Origin: Streptomyces sp. MBT53
Lineage (GTDB): Bacteria > Actinomycetota > Actinomycetes > Streptomycetales > Streptomycetaceae
DNA length: 64,000 nt
Direction of reading: 5' to 3'
NCBI RefSeq assembly: GCF_016654115.1
Contig: NZ_JAEQAZ010000028.1
Coordinates: 29,464-93,463 of the forward strand
The position numbers and the translations under genes were made by a program. Below, in pieces: positions 1 to 8,688 of the stretch (positions are counted from its first letter, which is position 1; each line of letters begins with the position of its first letter). The notes under the pieces were generated by a model. It was given only the letters and a program-made list of their open reading frames with translations, did not search any database and was not told the DNA's origin.

Positions 1-1
1 C

Positions 2-169
2 GGCCTCGCCGTGGGCCTGATCCCGATGCTCTGGTACTGGAAGCAGGGCAGCGAGTACTACCGGCCCGCGCGGCTCGACGCCACGCACACCGTCGAGACG
101 GACTACGTCCCGGACGACTTCGTGCCCGAACAGTCGCGGGTCCATCAGGGTCTCCCGACCGACTTCTGA
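2..169 (+). CDS. C-terminal end of a membrane protein (partial)
   Basis: An open frame enters from the left edge and ends at the TGA at 167-169. It encodes 55 residues. The first 14 (GLAVGLIPMLWYWK) look like the end of a membrane helix. A polar, acidic cytoplasmic-type tail follows, ending in LPTDF. The family cannot be named from so short a piece; a transporter or permease is a guess. The next gene starts 11 bases downstream on the same strand, so the two are probably cotranscribed. Confidence 0.6.
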   Translation, partial: GLAVGLIPMLWYWKQGSEYYRPARLDATHTVETDYVPDDFVPEQSRVHQGLPTDF

Positions 170-180
170 GGGGCACCCCG

Positions 181-1140
181 ATGGCGCGAGACCGCTTCAC
201 CCCCGACTTCGACCCCGACTGCGGGGACGCGCCCCTCAGTTCGGCCCGACAGGACATCGTCATCGGCCGCTGGCAGGGACTGCGGGACCTGCTGCGGAAC
301 ACCGGTGCGCACTGGCTCGCCCGCGGCCACCGCGTCCGGACGCTCGCGCAGGCCTGCGCGAGCAGTTCGACGGTGGAGTCGTGGCTCGCCGCCGAGCCCG
401 GCAGCGGCGACGCGCTCACCCTGCGGGCGGCCACGGAGACGGCCCGGGCCTTCAACCTGGCCATCGCGGCGGGCCGGGGCGTGCCCATCGACCGCAACCG
501 CATCGACGGCGCCGTCATGGCCTGCCTCCAGGCCGCCGAGACGTACCCGGACGACCCCACGCCGTGGATCTCCCTGATCTCCGTCGCCCGCCTCTACCCG
601 GCGGGCGTACGGCGGCAGGAACTCGCCCGCTGGTGGGACGAGTTGCACCGGCGCGACCCCTACAGCGTCGAGGGCCACCTCCAGGTCCTGCACTACTACT
701 CCTCACGCTGGCACGGCAGCCACGGCCTGATGTACGACTTCGCCCGCGACGCTGCGGGCGTGGCACCGGCCGGCTGCGCGCTGCCGGTGCTGGTGCAGTA
801 CGCGCGGGTCGAGGAGTACCGCTTCGCCCTCAACTCGGCCCTGGGCCAGCAGGCCGCCGTGGGCCTCGGCCAGCACTGGACGCACGACGGCGCCGTCAGC
901 GACGTACGCCGCACCTGGCAGCGCTGGATCGCGGCCCGCGAGGAGGGACCGATCCCGCCCGGAGAACTCCGCGACCTCAACTACCTTGCCCACGCAGCCT
1001 GTTACGCGGGGACCAAGGACGTGGCGGCGGCCGTGCTCGGCATGATGGGGCGCCGGGCGACGTCGACTCCCTGGTCGTACACCGGGGACGCGGAGAAGCA
1101 GATCGTGAAGGGGCGGAAGGAGTCGGGCGTCCGGTCCTGA
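181..1140 (+). CDS. Uncharacterised 319-aa helical protein
   Basis: The ATG at 181 is preceded by a GAGGGG ribosome site and lies 11 bases after the preceding stop, so it is probably the second gene of an operon. The product has no signal peptide or membrane helix and is rich in Ala, Arg and Trp. Its middle (residues about 110-230) has the helical, TPR-like look of PDDPTPWISL and YSVEGHLQVL. I do not recognise a catalytic motif or a named family. The stop lies 4 bases from the stop of the convergent nickel permease gene, leaving no room for a separate terminator. Confidence 0.75.
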   Translation: MARDRFTPDFDPDCGDAPLSSARQDIVIGRWQGLRDLLRNTGAHWLARGHRVRTLAQACASSSTVESWLAAEPGSGDALTLRAATETARAFNLAIAAGRGVPIDRNRIDGAVMACLQAAETYPDDPTPWISLISVARLYPAGVRRQELARWWDELHRRDPYSVEGHLQVLHYYSSRWHGSHGLMYDFARDAAGVAPAGCALPVLVQYARVEEYRFALNSALGQQAAVGLGQHWTHDGAVSDVRRTWQRWIAAREEGPIPPGELRDLNYLAHAACYAGTKDVAAAVLGMMGRRATSTPWSYTGDAEKQIVKGRKESGVRS

Positions 1141-1144
1141 GGGC

Positions 1145-2308
1145 CTACTCGGCGGGCCGCTCCGCCGGCTGGGCCAGGCCCGCCGTCCACTTGTCCTCGA
1201 TCCGGCCGAACTTCCACACCAGCAGGGCCACGGCCCAGGTCGCGAAGAAGAGGCCGACGATGACGAAGCCGATGACGTTGAGGTCGAGGCCCGCGACCCA
1301 GTCCCAGAAGAAGCCGTGCAGGTCGAGCTTCTCGGCGAACAGGCCCAGGAGTTCGACGGTGCCGATGATCAGGGCGACGGCGACGGACAGACCGGTGATC
1401 GTGAGGTTGTAGTAGACCTTGCGGACCGGCTTGGAGAAGGCCCAGCCGTAGGCGAAGTTCATGAACGTGCCGTCGATCGTGTCCAGCAGCGACATGCCCG
1501 CGGCGAACAGGACCGGCAGGCACAGGATCGCGTACCAGGGCAGGCCGGACGCGGCGCCCGAACCCGCCAGGACCAGCAGCGCGATCTCGGTCGCCGTGTC
1601 GAAGCCCAGGCCGAACAGCAGGCCGAGCGGATACATCTGCCAGGACTTGGTGATCGACTTCATGAAGCGGCCCAGGATGCGGTTCATGAAGCCCCGGTTG
1701 TTCAGGTGCTCCTCCAGGGCGGCCTCGTCGAAGTCGCCCGAGCGCATCTGACGGAACACCTTCCAGATGCCGACCAGGATGACGAGGTTGATGGCGGCGA
1801 TGACGTAGAGGAACGTGCCCGAGACGGTCGTACCGATGAGGCCGGTGACGTCGTGGAGCTGGGAGTTGTCGTCGCGTACCGGGCCCGCCAGCGCCTTGAC
1901 TCCGAGGGAGAGCAGGAGCGTCAGGCCGAAGACGATGCTGGAGTGGCCGAGCGAGAACCAGAAGCCCACCGAGAGAGGCCGCTTCCCCTCGCTCATCAGC
2001 TTGCGGGTCGTGTTGTCGATGGCCGCGATGTGGTCGGCGTCGAACGCGTGCCGCATGCCGAGCGTGTACGCGGTCACGCCCATGCCGATGCCGAAGGACT
2101 TCTCGCCGACGCTGTAGTGCCCGGGCGCGACGATCCACACGAGCGTGAACCAGCCGATCACGTGCAGCGCCAGGATGAAGCCGGCCATCCCGCCGACCCT
2201 GGTCCACTCCTGCCGCGTCATGGACGTACGGACGCGGTACCAGACCGACGGCCGCGAGGTCGCGGCCGTGACGGGGAGGGTCGGAGCGGACTCGGGAGCG
2301 GCCGTCAT
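1145..2308 (-). CDS. Nickel/cobalt transporter, NiCoT (HoxN/NixA) family
   Basis: This is an integral membrane permease taking up Ni2+ or Co2+. The 387-residue product has about eight hydrophobic segments. In the second it carries the family signature HAFDADH (H-X4-D-H, residues 87-93), followed by IAAIDNTTRK. Further NiCoT-like blocks are GFWFSLGHSS and GLGFDTATEIALL. The start was placed at the ATG before TAAPESAPT; the frame is open further upstream but that stretch antisenses efeB. The gene follows efeB on the same strand after 134 bases that contain a Nur-like palindrome, so it may have its own nickel-responsive promoter while also being read through from the efe genes. Ni versus Co preference cannot be read from the sequence. 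Confidence 0.9.
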   Translation of the reverse strand: MTAAPESAPTLPVTAATSRPSVWYRVRTSMTRQEWTRVGGMAGFILALHVIGWFTLVWIVAPGHYSVGEKSFGIGMGVTAYTLGMRHAFDADHIAAIDNTTRKLMSEGKRPLSVGFWFSLGHSSIVFGLTLLLSLGVKALAGPVRDDNSQLHDVTGLIGTTVSGTFLYVIAAINLVILVGIWKVFRQMRSGDFDEAALEEHLNNRGFMNRILGRFMKSITKSWQMYPLGLLFGLGFDTATEIALLVLAGSGAASGLPWYAILCLPVLFAAGMSLLDTIDGTFMNFAYGWAFSKPVRKVYYNLTITGLSVAVALIIGTVELLGLFAEKLDLHGFFWDWVAGLDLNVIGFVIVGLFFATWAVALLVWKFGRIEDKWTAGLAQPAERPAE

Positions 2309-2370
2309 CGAGGGGGTCTTTCTGCCGGGGACGAGGTCGCGGACTGCAACCTCGTGCCATCCTCCCGTAC

Positions 2371-2387
2371 CTGCAACCCATTCGCAG
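2371..2387 (-). promoter_or_regulatory. Nur-like nickel operator upstream of NiCoT gene
   Basis: On the minus strand the 17-mer CTGCGAATGGGTTGCAG fits the Streptomyces Nur pattern tTGCaa-N5-ttGCAA in spacing (6+5+6), with both TGC/GCA cores intact. It lies 63-79 bases before the permease start. A second GGTTGCAG half-site lies nearer the gene, around 2344-2351. The assignment is by motif only. Confidence 0.5.
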
Positions 2388-2442
2388 TAATGGTCGGCAA
2401 AGCCCACGGCAGGTCTTGGCCAAGGGAAGGGAAAGTGCCTGT

Positions 2443-3765
2443 TCAGGACGCCAGCAGACCCCTCCCGAGCCAGTCCTTGGTGTCCCGCACGCCGGGCAGC
2501 GCGTAGAAGTAGCCGCCGCCCGTCGGGGAGATGTAGTCGACGAGAGGTTCGTCTATCAGCCGGGTCTGGGTCGCCTCGAACTGCCGCTTGACGTCCTGCT
2601 GGTAGCAGCAGAAGACCAGACCCATGTCGAGGTTGCCGACGGTGTCGATGCCCCGGTCGTAGTTGTAGCCGCGGCGCAGGATGCGCGAGGTGTCGGTGGC
2701 CGCGGTGCGCGGGTTGGCGAGGCGGATATGGGCGTCGAGCGGGATCGCCGTGCCCTTGGGGTCCTTGGCGTAGTGCGGGATGTCCGTCTCCTTGGCGCCG
2801 TCCAGCGGGGCGCCGGTGTCCTTGCGGCGGCCGAACATCAACTCCTGTTCGCTGAGCGAGACCCGGTCCCAGAACTCGACGAGCATGCGGATGATCCGGA
2901 TCACCTGGTAGCTGCCGCCGCTCGCCCAGGCGGGCTCGCCCTGTCCGTCGCCGACCCAGATCAGCCGGTCGGTCTCGCGCGCGGACTTCACGTCCGGGTT
3001 GGCGATGCCGTCCTTGAAGCCGAGAAGATTGCGCTGGGCGCCCGTGGGACGCGGGGTGTTCTGGAAGCCGTCGATACGCCACTTGATCTGCATGCCGCCC
3101 CGGGTGTGCCGGGCGATGTCGCGCAGCGCGTGCAGCACCGTGTCCTGACGGGCGGCGCACACCTGGAGCGACAGGTCGCCGTGGCACTCGGCGGCGCGCA
3201 GGTTGTCGTTCGGGAAGGTCTTCATCGGGGTCAGCCGGCTCGGCTTCGCCTTGGCGAGGCCGTAGCGGTCGTCGAAGAGGGAGGCGCCCACGCCGACGGT
3301 CACCGTGAGGGCGTCGGCGGGGACCTCCGGTCCGAGGATGCCGTTGTCGGCGGGCGGCGCTCCCACGCCCAGGTCTGTGGGGGTGCCGCCGGAGGTGAGG
3401 AAGCGGGCCCGTTCGGTGATCGTGCGCAGCAGGTCGGCGAGTTCGGCGCGGTTGTCGGCGATCACGTCGAGCGAGACGAAGGTCGCGGCGGCCGGTGCGG
3501 GGGTGAGGATGCCCGCCTGATGGGTGCCGTGGAAGGGCACCTTCGCCGCGTTGGTGGTGTCCGCGGCCTGCGCCTGGGCCGTGCCGCCGGTCTCGGCGAG
3601 CGCGAACGCCCCGCCGGCCAGCACCGCTCCTGCGGCCCCGGCACCGAGCGCCGTCCGGACGAAGGAGCGGCGGCCGGCTCCGGCCGGGCAGCCCGGGGTT
3701 TCGGCAGTGGACATCGAAGGGTTCCCTTCACTACGGCCAGTGCTGTTCGTGTTCTCGGCGCTCAT
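2443..3765 (-). CDS. efeB: EfeB, Tat-exported deferrochelatase/dye-decolourising peroxidase
   Basis: This is a haem-dependent DyP-type peroxidase, the periplasmic or exported partner of the EfeUO iron uptake system; in other bacteria it oxidises ferrous iron or takes iron from haem. The 440-aa product has a Tat signal ([12 protein letters not shown] at residues 32-33, then an Ala/Gly-rich hydrophobic run), the DyP GxxDG motif in GFKDG (249-253) and a probable proximal haem ligand His346 in DAHIR. The ATG overlaps the TGA of efeUO (ATGA), supporting coupled translation. A second ATG 17 codons downstream has a strong GAAGGGA site and would still keep the Tat motif. Iron control is probably through the upstream box before efeU. 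Confidence 0.93.
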   Translation of the reverse strand: MSAENTNSTGRSEGNPSMSTAETPGCPAGAGRRSFVRTALGAGAAGAVLAGGAFALAETGGTAQAQAADTTNAAKVPFHGTHQAGILTPAPAAATFVSLDVIADNRAELADLLRTITERARFLTSGGTPTDLGVGAPPADNGILGPEVPADALTVTVGVGASLFDDRYGLAKAKPSRLTPMKTFPNDNLRAAECHGDLSLQVCAARQDTVLHALRDIARHTRGGMQIKWRIDGFQNTPRPTGAQRNLLGFKDGIANPDVKSARETDRLIWVGDGQGEPAWASGGSYQVIRIIRMLVEFWDRVSLSEQELMFGRRKDTGAPLDGAKETDIPHYAKDPKGTAIPLDAHIRLANPRTAATDTSRILRRGYNYDRGIDTVGNLDMGLVFCCYQQDVKRQFEATQTRLIDEPLVDYISPTGGGYFYALPGVRDTKDWLGRGLLAS

Positions 3766-5798
3766 CAGGCGGACTTCCTGATCTCCAGCAGGTCCGGCAC
3801 CGGGGCCAGATCCTCAAGCAACTGCCCTGTGGCGCCGTTGAGTCGAGCCCTGTCCGGCCGGCTCAGCTGCTCGACGGGGGTCCAACCGCCGCCGTGGTGC
3901 GCCGAGTCGAGCAGCTTCTGCAGCCGGGCCACGGCGGCGTCGACGGTCGGCAGCAGCGTCGTGGACTCCTTGGTCAGCAACGGCCTGAGTACGGTGAGGA
4001 GTTCACGGGTGCCGGCGAGGTTGCTGTCGACGGTCGCGAGGTTGGTGCCGCTGCCCTCGTCGGTATCGCCGGTGAGCTCGAACTGCAGGGCGTTCTCCAG
4101 GATTTCGTGGGCCCGCAGCGGGAGGTCGCCCGGGTCGAAGTCCTGGGTGGGGAACGCCTTCCGCAACCCCACGACGGCGGTGGCGAGTTGCTGCGCCGGC
4201 ACCTTCAACTCGCTCGCCGACTGCCCGTGCCACAGCCCGTACTCGATACGGTGGAAGCCCGCGAAGTCCTTGTCGTCCACTCCCCCGGCCAGCCCGTCGG
4301 CCCGGCCGTTGATCTTCTTGTCGAAGTCCTCGAAGGTTCCGTAGGCGGCACCGAGCGAGGAGTAGGTGCGGTGCGCGGTCAGCCAGTCGGTGCGCGCCTT
4401 GTCGAGGTGGTTGCCCGCGATGTCGGCGCCGAGCTGCCGGGTCTGGGTCTCGAGGGTGGCCAGGCCCTGGTCGACGTACACCTTGTAGGCCTTGAGGGGC
4501 GCGGCGAGGTCGTTCTCGGAGACGGGGACGACCGCCTTCACCGTCCCTCCCCCGCCGCTGACGTGCACGGTGGCGGAGGTGACGGCCTTCGCGCCGGTGG
4601 GGACGCAGCGCCAGGCGTACGAGCCGCCCGCGACGGTGGCGACCAGGTCCCGGGTGGTGCCGGGCGCTATGCCCTCGACCTCGCCGTAGACCGCGCCCGA
4701 GGCCGGGTCGATGAGGTACACCTCGGACGTCTTGTCGCCGGTGTTGTGCATCTGGAAGGTCTGGCGTCCGGTGTCGGGCGCGGTGAAGCCCTTGCCGCAC
4801 TCCGTCTCGGAGACGGCGACCGTCTGGGAACTCGCGGGCTTGGGGCGGGCGAGGGCGACGACGAGCCCGGCCACGACGGCGGGTACGGCGACCACGGCGA
4901 CGGGAACCACCCAGACGGGGCGGCGGCGCGGGGACGACACGGGCTCAGGTGCGGGCGTGGGCTCCGGCTCCGGTGCCTTGGCCCGCTCGCCGCGGACTCC
5001 CCCCAGGAACAGCGGCAGGACCACGGCGAGATAGCCGACGTAGCCCACCACCTGGAGCCAGGTCATCGTGGGCATCAGGTTGAACACGCCCTGGACGAGG
5101 GTGCTGTACCAGGAGCCGGCGTCGACGCTGCCGCTGAGGTCGAAGGCGTAGGTCGTCAAGCCGGGCAGGACACCGCCCTCCTGGAGGTCGCGCAGCCCGT
5201 AGCCGAGGACACCCGCGGCGATGACGACGAGGACGACGCCGGTGGCGGTGAAGAACTTCGTCAGGTTGATCCTGAGGACCCGGCGGTACAGGCCCCAGCA
5301 CAGGCCCGCCGCGAGGACTAGGCCGATGGCGGCACCGGTGAGGGGGCCGGAGGATTCGCCGGCCGCGCGAGCGGTGGTCCACAGGAACAGGGCCGTCTCC
5401 AGGCCCTCGCGGCCCACCGCGAGGAACGAGGTGAGCATCAACACGCCCGCGCCCATGCCGAGAGCGCCGGTCACCTTCTCCCTGATCTCGCCGGAGAAGG
5501 TGCGGGCCGAGCGGCGCATCCAGAACACCATCGCGGTGACGAACGCGACGGCGATCACGCTGAGGACACCGCCGAACGCTTCCTGGGCGGTGGCCGAGAG
5601 GTTGGCCGCGGTGAACGTGAGCACGGCGCCGAAGCTCAGCGCGAGGGCGATCGCGGCCAGCACGCCCGTCCACACCTGCGGCAGGCGGGACTTGGCATCG
5701 GCGCGGACGAGGGTGGCGACCAGGATCGAGACGATGAGTCCCGCTTCCAGTCCCTCCCGCAGCCCGATCAGAAAGCTCGGAAACGCGTCGTCCCACAT
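3765..5798 (-). CDS. efeU: Fused EfeU-EfeO: FTR1 iron permease plus cupredoxin/M75 iron-binding domain
   Basis: This is a 677-aa fusion of two parts normally separate in enterobacteria. Residues 1-270 are a seven-helix FTR1/EfeU permease with both REGLE iron-channel motifs (residues 14-18 and 130-134). A Pro/Glu linker and one further membrane helix (about 297-317) lead to an extracellular EfeO part. This has a cupredoxin-like domain (about 325-415, with ECGKGF and WRCVPTG) and an M75/imelysin-like domain with the metal motif HRIE (516-519). The start is fixed by an AGGAGGGG site 9 bases upstream of MWDDAFPSF; a longer frame from 5831 would begin inside the iron box. efeB follows with an ATGA overlap. 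The likely role is high-affinity ferrous/ferric iron uptake. Confidence 0.93.
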   Translation of the reverse strand: MWDDAFPSFLIGLREGLEAGLIVSILVATLVRADAKSRLPQVWTGVLAAIALALSFGAVLTFTAANLSATAQEAFGGVLSVIAVAFVTAMVFWMRRSARTFSGEIREKVTGALGMGAGVLMLTSFLAVGREGLETALFLWTTARAAGESSGPLTGAAIGLVLAAGLCWGLYRRVLRINLTKFFTATGVVLVVIAAGVLGYGLRDLQEGGVLPGLTTYAFDLSGSVDAGSWYSTLVQGVFNLMPTMTWLQVVGYVGYLAVVLPLFLGGVRGERAKAPEPEPTPAPEPVSSPRRRPVWVVPVAVVAVPAVVAGLVVALARPKPASSQTVAVSETECGKGFTAPDTGRQTFQMHNTGDKTSEVYLIDPASGAVYGEVEGIAPGTTRDLVATVAGGSYAWRCVPTGAKAVTSATVHVSGGGGTVKAVVPVSENDLAAPLKAYKVYVDQGLATLETQTRQLGADIAGNHLDKARTDWLTAHRTYSSLGAAYGTFEDFDKKINGRADGLAGGVDDKDFAGFHRIEYGLWHGQSASELKVPAQQLATAVVGLRKAFPTQDFDPGDLPLRAHEILENALQFELTGDTDEGSGTNLATVDSNLAGTRELLTVLRPLLTKESTTLLPTVDAAVARLQKLLDSAHHGGGWTPVEQLSRPDRARLNGATGQLLEDLAPVPDLLEIRKSA

Positions 5799-5818
5799 TG
5801 GGTGCGACCCCTCCTGGG

Positions 5819-5837
5819 TTAGTGAAGGCATGCCTTA
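5819..5837. promoter_or_regulatory. IdeR/DmdR1-type iron box before efeU
   Basis: The 19-mer TTAGTGAAGGCATGCCTTA matches 15 of 19 positions of the actinobacterial iron box TWAGGTWAGSCTWACCTWA and has a perfect AAGGCATGCCTT core. It sits 21-39 bases upstream of the efeU start, where a repressor would block transcription when iron is plentiful. Confidence 0.65.
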
Positions 5838-5853
5838 CTTCGCGGACCATCAT

Positions 5854-5871
5854 GACTACATGCGTGTAGTC
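5854..5871. promoter_or_regulatory. CTACA/TGTAG palindrome (BlaI-like operator) in efeU-dedA region
   Basis: GACTACATGCGTGTAGTC has perfect 7-base arms around TGCG. The TACA...TGTA core resembles BlaI/MecI-family operators and the sites at 15747-15788 and 20268-20283, though the spacer here is 4 rather than 3. It could act on efeU, on dedA, or on both. Confidence 0.45.
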
Positions 5872-5931
5872 CGTCAGTCATGAATCGGCAACGACCGGGC
5901 AAAAGTGCGGAACTCCTCGCGTGCTGCGATC

Positions 5932-5966
5932 GTCTACAGTTGAGTAGACCGTCTACAGATTTGTAG
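5932..5966. promoter_or_regulatory. Tandem GTCTACA palindromes upstream of dedA operon
   Basis: There are two adjacent inverted repeats. The first is GTCTAC-N6-GTAGAC (5932-5949). The second is CTACA-GATT-TGTAG (5953-5966). GTCTACA is also directly repeated 20 bases apart. They lie 52-86 bases before the dedA start and are good candidates for the operator of the dedA-PAP2-PAP2 operon. Confidence 0.45.
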
Positions 5967-6017
5967 TCAGAGATGGATGTCGTACGAGACATCCGACCGG
6001 CGAAGGGGCTCGCGACG

Positions 6018-6695
6018 ATGAACACACCCTTGGACCTGGCGTCCCAGCTCGCCGTCAACGTGCTGGACGCCAAGTCGCTGCTCGCCGCCTTCGGTGTGCT
6101 GGGGGTCGGCGTGGTGATGTTCGCCGAGACGGGGCTGCTGATCGGGTTCTTCCTGCCCGGCGACTCCCTCCTGTTCACGGCGGGCCTGCTCTGCACGGGC
6201 GGCGCGGACAGAGCCGTGAAGCTGTCGCTCCCGCCCCTCCTGGTCGCGGCGGCGGTGGGCGCGCTCGCCGGAGCGCAGTGCGGCTATCTGCTCGGCCGGA
6301 AGGCGGGCGGCGCGCTGCTCACCCGCAGCCGCTCGACCCGCCTGCACGAAGGCGCCCGGCGGGCAGAGGAGTTGCTCGACAGATACGGCCACGCGAAGGC
6401 GGTCGTGCTGGCTCGCTTCGTGCCCGTGGTGCGGACGGTGCTGAATCCGATGGCGGGCGCGCTCGGGGTGCCCGTCCGGACGTTCACCGTGTGGCAGGTG
6501 ATCGGCGGCCTGGTGTGGAGCCTGGGACTGACGCTCGCCGGTTACGCGCTCGGCTCCTCGGTCCCGAACGTCGACAAGTACCTGCTGCCCATGGTCGCCG
6601 TGATCGTCGTCGTGTCGCTGCTCCCCCTCGTCGTCGAGGTGCGCCGCTCCCGCCGGGCGGCCCGGGCGACGAAGGCCGGGGAGGCGCACGGATGA
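6018..6695 (+). CDS. DedA family membrane protein
   Basis: This 225-aa multi-helix protein has the DedA hallmarks. An amphipathic start and ETGLLIGFFLPGDSLLF (a re-entrant loop with acidic residue) are followed by LARFVPVVRTVLNPMAGALG, containing the conserved Arg/Pro loop. DedA proteins such as UptA flip undecaprenyl or other lipid phosphates across the membrane, which fits the two coupled PAP2 genes that follow. The start chosen is the ATG with a GAAGGGG site about 9 bases upstream; an in-frame ATG at 5973 lacks one. The stop overlaps the next start (ATGA). Confidence 0.88.
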   Translation: MNTPLDLASQLAVNVLDAKSLLAAFGVLGVGVVMFAETGLLIGFFLPGDSLLFTAGLLCTGGADRAVKLSLPPLLVAAAVGALAGAQCGYLLGRKAGGALLTRSRSTRLHEGARRAEELLDRYGHAKAVVLARFVPVVRTVLNPMAGALGVPVRTFTVWQVIGGLVWSLGLTLAGYALGSSVPNVDKYLLPMVAVIVVVSLLPLVVEVRRSRRAARATKAGEAHG

Positions 6696-7297
6696 TCCTC
6701 GTCGCCTTCCAGGGGTCCTCGATCGACGGCTCGGCCTACGAGGACGTGGTCAACTCGGCGCAGCGGGCGCCCGGTTGGCTGGACGACACGGTCACGGCCT
6801 GGTCCACGTACGGGCTCGTGGTGTTCGCCGCGCTGATGCTCGTGGGCTGGTGGCGGGCGCGCCGGGTGGGTGCCGAGGCGGCGCTGACGGCGCTGGCCGT
6901 GCCGCTGGTCGTGGTGGCCGTGTACGGGATCGACACCCTGCTGAAGTCGCTGGTGCGGGAGAACCGCCCCTGCCAGAGCCTGCGGGTGGTCACCCTGGAG
7001 GCGTGTCCCGCGCGGGGCGACTGGTCCTTCCCCAGCAATCACGCGACGATCGCGGCGGCCGCGGCGGCCGCCCTGTTCTTCGTCTCCCGCCGGCTGGGTG
7101 CGCTCGCGGCGGTGGCCGCCCTCGCGATGGCGGTGTCCCGGGTGTGGGTCGGGGTGCACTATCCGCACGACGTCGTGGCGGGCGTACTGGTCGGTACGCT
7201 CCTCGCGTTCGGCGCGATGGTCCTGGTACGGCGCCGGCCGGAGTCCCTGGCACGGCGGATCACGGCCGGGCGGCTGCGACCGCTGGTGGTGTCATGA
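6692..7297 (+). CDS. PAP2 superfamily phosphatase
   Basis: This 201-aa membrane enzyme carries the three PAP2 motifs: KSLVRENRP, SFPSNHA and SRVWVGVHYPHD, with catalytic His residues in the second and third. It has a hydrophobic helix on either side of each. It is most likely a lipid phosphate or undecaprenyl pyrophosphate phosphatase of the BcrC type, dephosphorylating the carrier on the outer face. It is coupled to dedA and to the next PAP2 gene by ATGA overlaps, so all three should be made together. Substrate is inferred from context, not from sequence. Confidence 0.88.
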   Translation: MILVAFQGSSIDGSAYEDVVNSAQRAPGWLDDTVTAWSTYGLVVFAALMLVGWWRARRVGAEAALTALAVPLVVVAVYGIDTLLKSLVRENRPCQSLRVVTLEACPARGDWSFPSNHATIAAAAAAALFFVSRRLGALAAVAALAMAVSRVWVGVHYPHDVVAGVLVGTLLAFGAMVLVRRRPESLARRITAGRLRPLVVS

Positions 7298-8010
7298 ACC
7301 GCAAGGACGTCGCCGAACTGGCGGGCAGCGTGGGGGTGGGTGCCTGGACCGCGTTCGGTGTGCTGAGCATGGTCGTGATCGGGCGCGAGGGCGTTCCGCT
7401 GTTCACCGACGAGGATCTGCTGTCGTGGTCCGTCGCCCACCGCCCGGACGTGGCGGTGGCGGTGGCACGCGGTGTGAGCGCGACCGGCACGGGCGTCGTC
7501 CCGTACGCCCTCGTCGTCCTCGCCGGACTCCTCACCGGCCGCACCATACGCCGACGCCTGCTCGCCGCGGCTCTGGCCACGGCCTGCCTCGCCGCCGGGC
7601 AGGGACTGCGCTACGGCGTGATGACGCGGGTCGCGCGGCCCCGCCCGCTGCGCGCCGACTGGGCCGGACACGCCTCGGGGTGGTCGTTCCCCTCCGGCCA
7701 CACTGTCACGGCGGCGGTCACCGCCGGGCTGGTGATCCTCGCGATAGGCGTGCGCGCCCCGCACGGACGGACCGCGCTCTGTCTGGCCGTCGGCTGCTGG
7801 GGCGCGCTGGTCGGACTGACCCGGGTGTATCTGGGCGTGCACTGGTTCACCGATGTGGTCGGCGGCTGGCTGTTCGCCGTCGGCTGGCTCGGTGTGTGCC
7901 TGTGCGCTGCGGCCCGGTGGCTGCCAGCGCGGCTGCTCGCGGACTCGCCGGACGGAGCCGTACCGCCACCACCCCGGGAGGAGCATGCGTCCCGGGGTCC
8001 GGTGTCGTAG
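7294..8010 (+). CDS. Second PAP2 superfamily phosphatase
   Basis: This 238-aa paralogue follows the preceding gene with an ATGA overlap. It has about six membrane helices. The first PAP2 motif is weakened (RVARPRPLR instead of a clear K-X6-RP). The second (WSFPSGHT) and third (TRVYLGVHWFTDV) are intact, the form seen in the Streptomyces PA-phosphatase/BcrC-like proteins. The C-terminal 25 residues are polar and Pro-rich. The 3' third of the gene is overlapped on the opposite strand by the open extension of the RsbW-like gene. Confidence 0.85.
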   Translation: MNRKDVAELAGSVGVGAWTAFGVLSMVVIGREGVPLFTDEDLLSWSVAHRPDVAVAVARGVSATGTGVVPYALVVLAGLLTGRTIRRRLLAAALATACLAAGQGLRYGVMTRVARPRPLRADWAGHASGWSFPSGHTVTAAVTAGLVILAIGVRAPHGRTALCLAVGCWGALVGLTRVYLGVHWFTDVVGGWLFAVGWLGVCLCAAARWLPARLLADSPDGAVPPPPREEHASRGPVS

Positions 8011-8528
8011 CCGGTCGGCGTCTCGGGTCGGGGCGGGGGCGGTGCTGGGTGGCCGGTGCTCGCGCTCTCCGTGTTCTCCGGGCCGTCCGGTGGGGCGAGT
8101 TCGAGCTCGAACCAGACCTCCTTGCCCTCCTCGACGAGACGGCTGCCCCAGCGGTGGGCGAGTGCGTCGACGAGGAGGAGACCCCGGCCGTTCTCGCTGT
8201 CGGCGTCGGCTTCGGGGAGCAGGGCGCTCTCCGGCTGCCGGTGCGACGGCCGGGGAAGATACCGGTGCTCGTCCGCGACCTCGCAGTGCAGGGTGCCGAC
8301 GCCCAGGGACAGGGTGAGGCGGTAACGGCCGCCGGCGTGCACGACCGCGTTGGTGGCGAGTTCGCTGACCAGCAGTTCCGTGAGGTCCGTCAGGTCCGGG
8401 AGACCGTACTCGACCAGCCATTTGCGGACGGCTTCCCGGGCCTGGCGGACCGAGGATCTTCCCGGGCCGAGGATCGTGGTGCGGCCCTCGCCCACGGTCG
8501 GCAGGCCGCGCGGACGGTCGTTCGGCAT
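7611..8528 (-). CDS. RsbW-like ATP-binding anti-sigma protein with long unlikely C-terminal extension
   Basis: Residues 1-140 form a GHKL/HATPase_c_2 domain: helix LTELLVSELATNAVVHAG with the N-box, then DADSENGRGLLLVDALAHRWG as the G-box. Such proteins bind ATP and act as anti-sigma factors or serine kinases, often in Streptomyces partner-switching networks. The ATG at 8528 has a GAAGGGAA site. The domain is complete near WFELELAPP, yet no stop occurs until 7611, giving about 150 low-complexity residues antisense to the PAP2 gene. That tail reads like GC-frame shadow, so either the original stop was lost or the true protein is processed or truncated. Confidence 0.75.
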   Translation of the reverse strand: MPNDRPRGLPTVGEGRTTILGPGRSSVRQAREAVRKWLVEYGLPDLTDLTELLVSELATNAVVHAGGRYRLTLSLGVGTLHCEVADEHRYLPRPSHRQPESALLPEADADSENGRGLLLVDALAHRWGSRLVEEGKEVWFELELAPPDGPENTESASTGHPAPPPPRPETPTGYDTGPRDACSSRGGGGTAPSGESASSRAGSHRAAAHRHTPSQPTANSQPPTTSVNQCTPRYTRVSPTSAPQQPTARQSAVRPCGARTPIARITSPAVTAAVTVWPEGNDHPEACPAQSARSGRGRATRVITP

Positions 8529-8688
8529 GGTCGTTTCCCTTCGGCCCCGAGGACGTTCGGCCCCCGGGGGCGTTCGGCGCGTACGGTGCGAGGCCGGGTC
8601 CGGGACCGGGCCCGGCCTCGGGTCCACCATGCGTCCACCGTGACCGTCCGGTCTCGGGGGGAACTACCCGAATCCGCGCGGCGGTTCG

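Noticed and set aside
1145..3187. 680-residue reading of the nickel permease
   Set aside because: The first 290 residues overlap efeB in another frame and are Arg/Pro-rich noise; NiCoT proteins are about 350-390 aa.
2416..4344. 642-residue plus-strand open frame over efeB and efeUO
   Set aside because: Antisense to two certain genes with repetitive Gly/Arg/Val-rich sequence and no domain resemblance.
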